Below are positions 62,601 through 64,000 of a stretch of 64,000 nucleotides of DNA, in pieces. The stretch's first letter is position 1. The number at the start of each line of letters is the position of its first letter. The stretch spans positions 2,294,001 to 2,358,000 of the forward strand of contig JAMYGW020000005.1 in NCBI GenBank assembly GCA_025617375.2. The letters are read 5' to 3'. Under the pieces are notes generated by a model. It was given only the letters and a program-made list of their open reading frames with translations. It had not been told where the DNA came from and did no database searches. The position numbers were made by a program, and so were the translations under genes. Origin of the DNA: Acarospora socialis (Eukaryota > Ascomycota > Lecanoromycetes > Acarosporales > Acarosporaceae).

Positions 62601-63467
62601 CACAATCACTTTATTCAGATATTATGAGTTCAATTTGTCTTATCTTCTAATAAATTCTTCAAAAATTTCTTCAAGAATTCTCATTCTTCTGCAAGCTCTT
62701 TCTCTTTACAATACATCTTTCATTGATTTATGATAAAGTAGTGTAGATAACAGATCATCTCTGAATACTAAGTCTTCTTTGACATGTTCTCTGTACTGAT
62801 ATTCATCTGATGACAAAAATCACAGTAATGACTGTAGATACTGTTCTTATAAAGATCTGCATTCAAAAGTATCTTTATGAACTGAGTTCATTTAACTTCA
62901 CAATCTATCTTTAGATTCACAGATTCAGAGCAATTATGTTTAATTTGTGCATAAAGTTGCAGATTTGTATGCTCTTACTCTGCAAGCTGAATTCTTAACT
63001 TTAATTTGTGAATTACAATATTTTCTGAGAACTTCTCAGATTCTGATGTCTCTGTGAAAGTGTTTACTATTTTGTGAAGAAATTCTTTGCTTTTTTGCAA
63101 AGTATATCTGATCTCACAAACAACTTCTTTAAGTTTGCAAACTTACTTGTTGATCTCACAGAATATGATTTGTGTCTTATGAACTTTGAGTTTATTCTTT
63201 TTTTTTTTTTCTTCTTCATCATTTGATATTTGTGATATGAAGTTCTCATTACTTTCAAGTTTGTCAGTAACTAATTCATGAACATCTTCAGTGAAATCAT
63301 TCACAGAGACTTCAAACTTCTTTAGATGCTCAAATTTCTTTTACATTACAGAATTTTTTGATTTCACTTCTTTCACTTACATGATTCTTTCTGTTCTTCA
63401 CAAGAATTGTTTTGATTTTGAAGTCATTACTGAGTAACTGCTTTACAATAAATTAAAGTGACAATAC

Positions 63468-63661
63468 TGTGAGACTGATCTTGACAGTTATGTGATAATG
63501 AACTTTAAGAGTTGAGATGCATAAATAGAATTGTTGCTAGTATTTGCAAAAGAAAAAGTGTGCACTTTTATCTCTTTGCAAAGACTGACTTATTAAGCAT
63601 ACTAACTACACAAGATCTCACAAGAAAGTTCTAGCTCTTCACAAACTGAAGTGAGCTTACA
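63468..63661 (-). repeat. LTR of element F (5' side)
   Basis: 194 bp, partner at 49305-49498. Directly abuts element G at 63662. Confidence 0.85.
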
Positions 63662-64000
63662 TGAAGTCTATAAAGCTTTGAATTTTGAAAATACTTTCTG
63701 ACTCTGATCAGTTAAAAACTGTGATGATGTGATCTTCTTTCATTTTCACTTCTTTATTTATAATGATAAACTTCACAAAAAATATTCTTTTCACAGAAAA
63801 CTGACACTTGCTGAGCTTCACATACAGTTTTACTTCTAAGAGCACTTTTAAAATGATGTGAACATGTTATTCATGTTTATTCTCATTCTTGAAATAAATC
63901 AGAATGTCATTCAGAAATATTATCACAAAGATGTTTAAATACTCACAAAGTATCTTGTGAATATATGACTGAAAGATTGCTGATGCATTAATTAACTCAA
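63662..64000 (-). mobile_element. Element G: Ty3/gypsy reverse-transcriptase fragment, runs off the window
   Basis: Closely similar, in the same orientation, to 60696-61034 of element F (reverse transcriptase and start of RNase H region), so it is a second copy of the same family. It starts abruptly at the LTR end. Broken. Confidence 0.75.

Larger units (their letters stand above)
49305..63661 (-). mobile_element. Element F: Ty3/gypsy fossil, split by element B
   Basis: Two 194-bp LTRs (49305-49498 and 63468-63661) enclose gypsy parts read on the minus strand: gag with a coiled part (about 62.0-63.4 kb), protease region (about 61.4-61.7 kb), reverse transcriptase (about 60.4-61.3 kb), RNase H (about 59.65-60.3 kb) and, beyond the inserted element B, the integrase end (about 52.4-53.4 kb) and a 3' region with a 39-bp tandem repeat. 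A purine-rich tract (minus strand) adjoins the LTR at 49499. No target duplication is seen: left flank AATGT belongs to D, right flank TGAAG to another gypsy copy. If the LTRs are a true pair the element without B is about 8.1 kb. Broken, with dozens of disabling changes. Confidence 0.7.
34610..64000. other. AT-rich block with CpG and CpC depletion (RIP-like mutation signature)
   Basis: From just after the last GGG/GGC (about 34602-34613) to the end of the window I saw no CpG by eye, and CC/GG almost only as ACC/GGT. One clear exception I noticed is a GCC at 46461-46463. CpA and CpT remain frequent. The block coincides with a nest of LTR retrotransposon fossils. The frames open in this block are remnants of those elements, not host genes. 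Confidence 0.85.

Noticed and set aside
34795-63258. Short open frames in the AT-rich half as host genes
   Set aside because: Those that can be identified are pieces of gypsy and copia proteins or their antisense shadows; the rest are chance frames in AT-rich sequence.

Overview
The window is nuclear DNA of a filamentous ascomycete (Pezizomycotina). The evidence is the density of small GT-AG introns (mostly 45-70 nt), the fungal forms of glycogen debranching enzyme, cytochrome c1, Slx9 and Uba4, and the sharp split into a gene-rich half of balanced composition (1 to about 33.7 kb) and an AT-rich, gene-free half (about 34.6 kb to the end). All gene models below were spliced by hand, and junctions were accepted only where the phase closed. 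No RNA gene, CRISPR array or bacterial-type feature was seen.

Gene-rich half, left to right: the C-terminal end of a Den1/SENP8-type Ulp1-family protease (cut by the window edge); an 11-helix-type amino-acid transporter of the Mtr class; an unrecognised disordered protein with an 18-residue duplication; a DAHP synthase (shikimate pathway entry); cytochrome c1 (complex III); a doubtful Cys-rich reading frame; phosphatidylinositol synthase; glycogen debranching enzyme; an intact gene made of a Mutator-type DNA-binding domain plus two CCHC knuckles; NAD-dependent glycerol-3-phosphate dehydrogenase with a presequence; the ribosome-biogenesis protein Slx9; an intact spliced Tc1/mariner-type transposase gene with altered catalytic residues; and Uba4 (E1-like plus rhodanese, thiolation of Urm1). 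These are mostly unlinked housekeeping functions in core metabolism, not an operon or gene cluster.

Border: a complete four-exon gene for a chromodomain protein ending in a SUMO-interaction-like motif lies at 31721-33700, with its first exon at the start of the AT-rich side. Beyond it are two miniature inverted-repeat elements: a 274-bp hAT-type element with a perfect 8-bp target duplication, and a 232-bp element with 16-bp inverted ends.

AT-rich half: a nest of broken LTR retrotransposons. From left to right there is a Ty3/gypsy fragment (C, about 34.9-35.6 kb); a Ty1/copia element (D, about 35.6-49.3 kb) carrying a whole-length Ty3/gypsy insertion (A, 36159-42297) and a 2.0-kb non-autonomous LTR element (E, 43059-45063, TSD AAAGT); a Ty3/gypsy element (F, about 49.3-63.7 kb) carrying a chromovirus-type Ty3/gypsy insertion (B, 53386-59611, TSD CTTAC); and a further gypsy fragment (G) running off the window. 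All are fossils with many disabling changes.

The most striking signal is in the base sequence of this nest. From about 34.61 kb to the end I saw no CpG by eye, and CC/GG occurs almost only as ACC/GGT, while CpA and CpT stay common. This is a C-to-T signature resembling repeat-induced point mutation, but with a different target preference from the classical CpA type. It stops sharply just outside the nest and spares the hAT-type element and the chromodomain gene.
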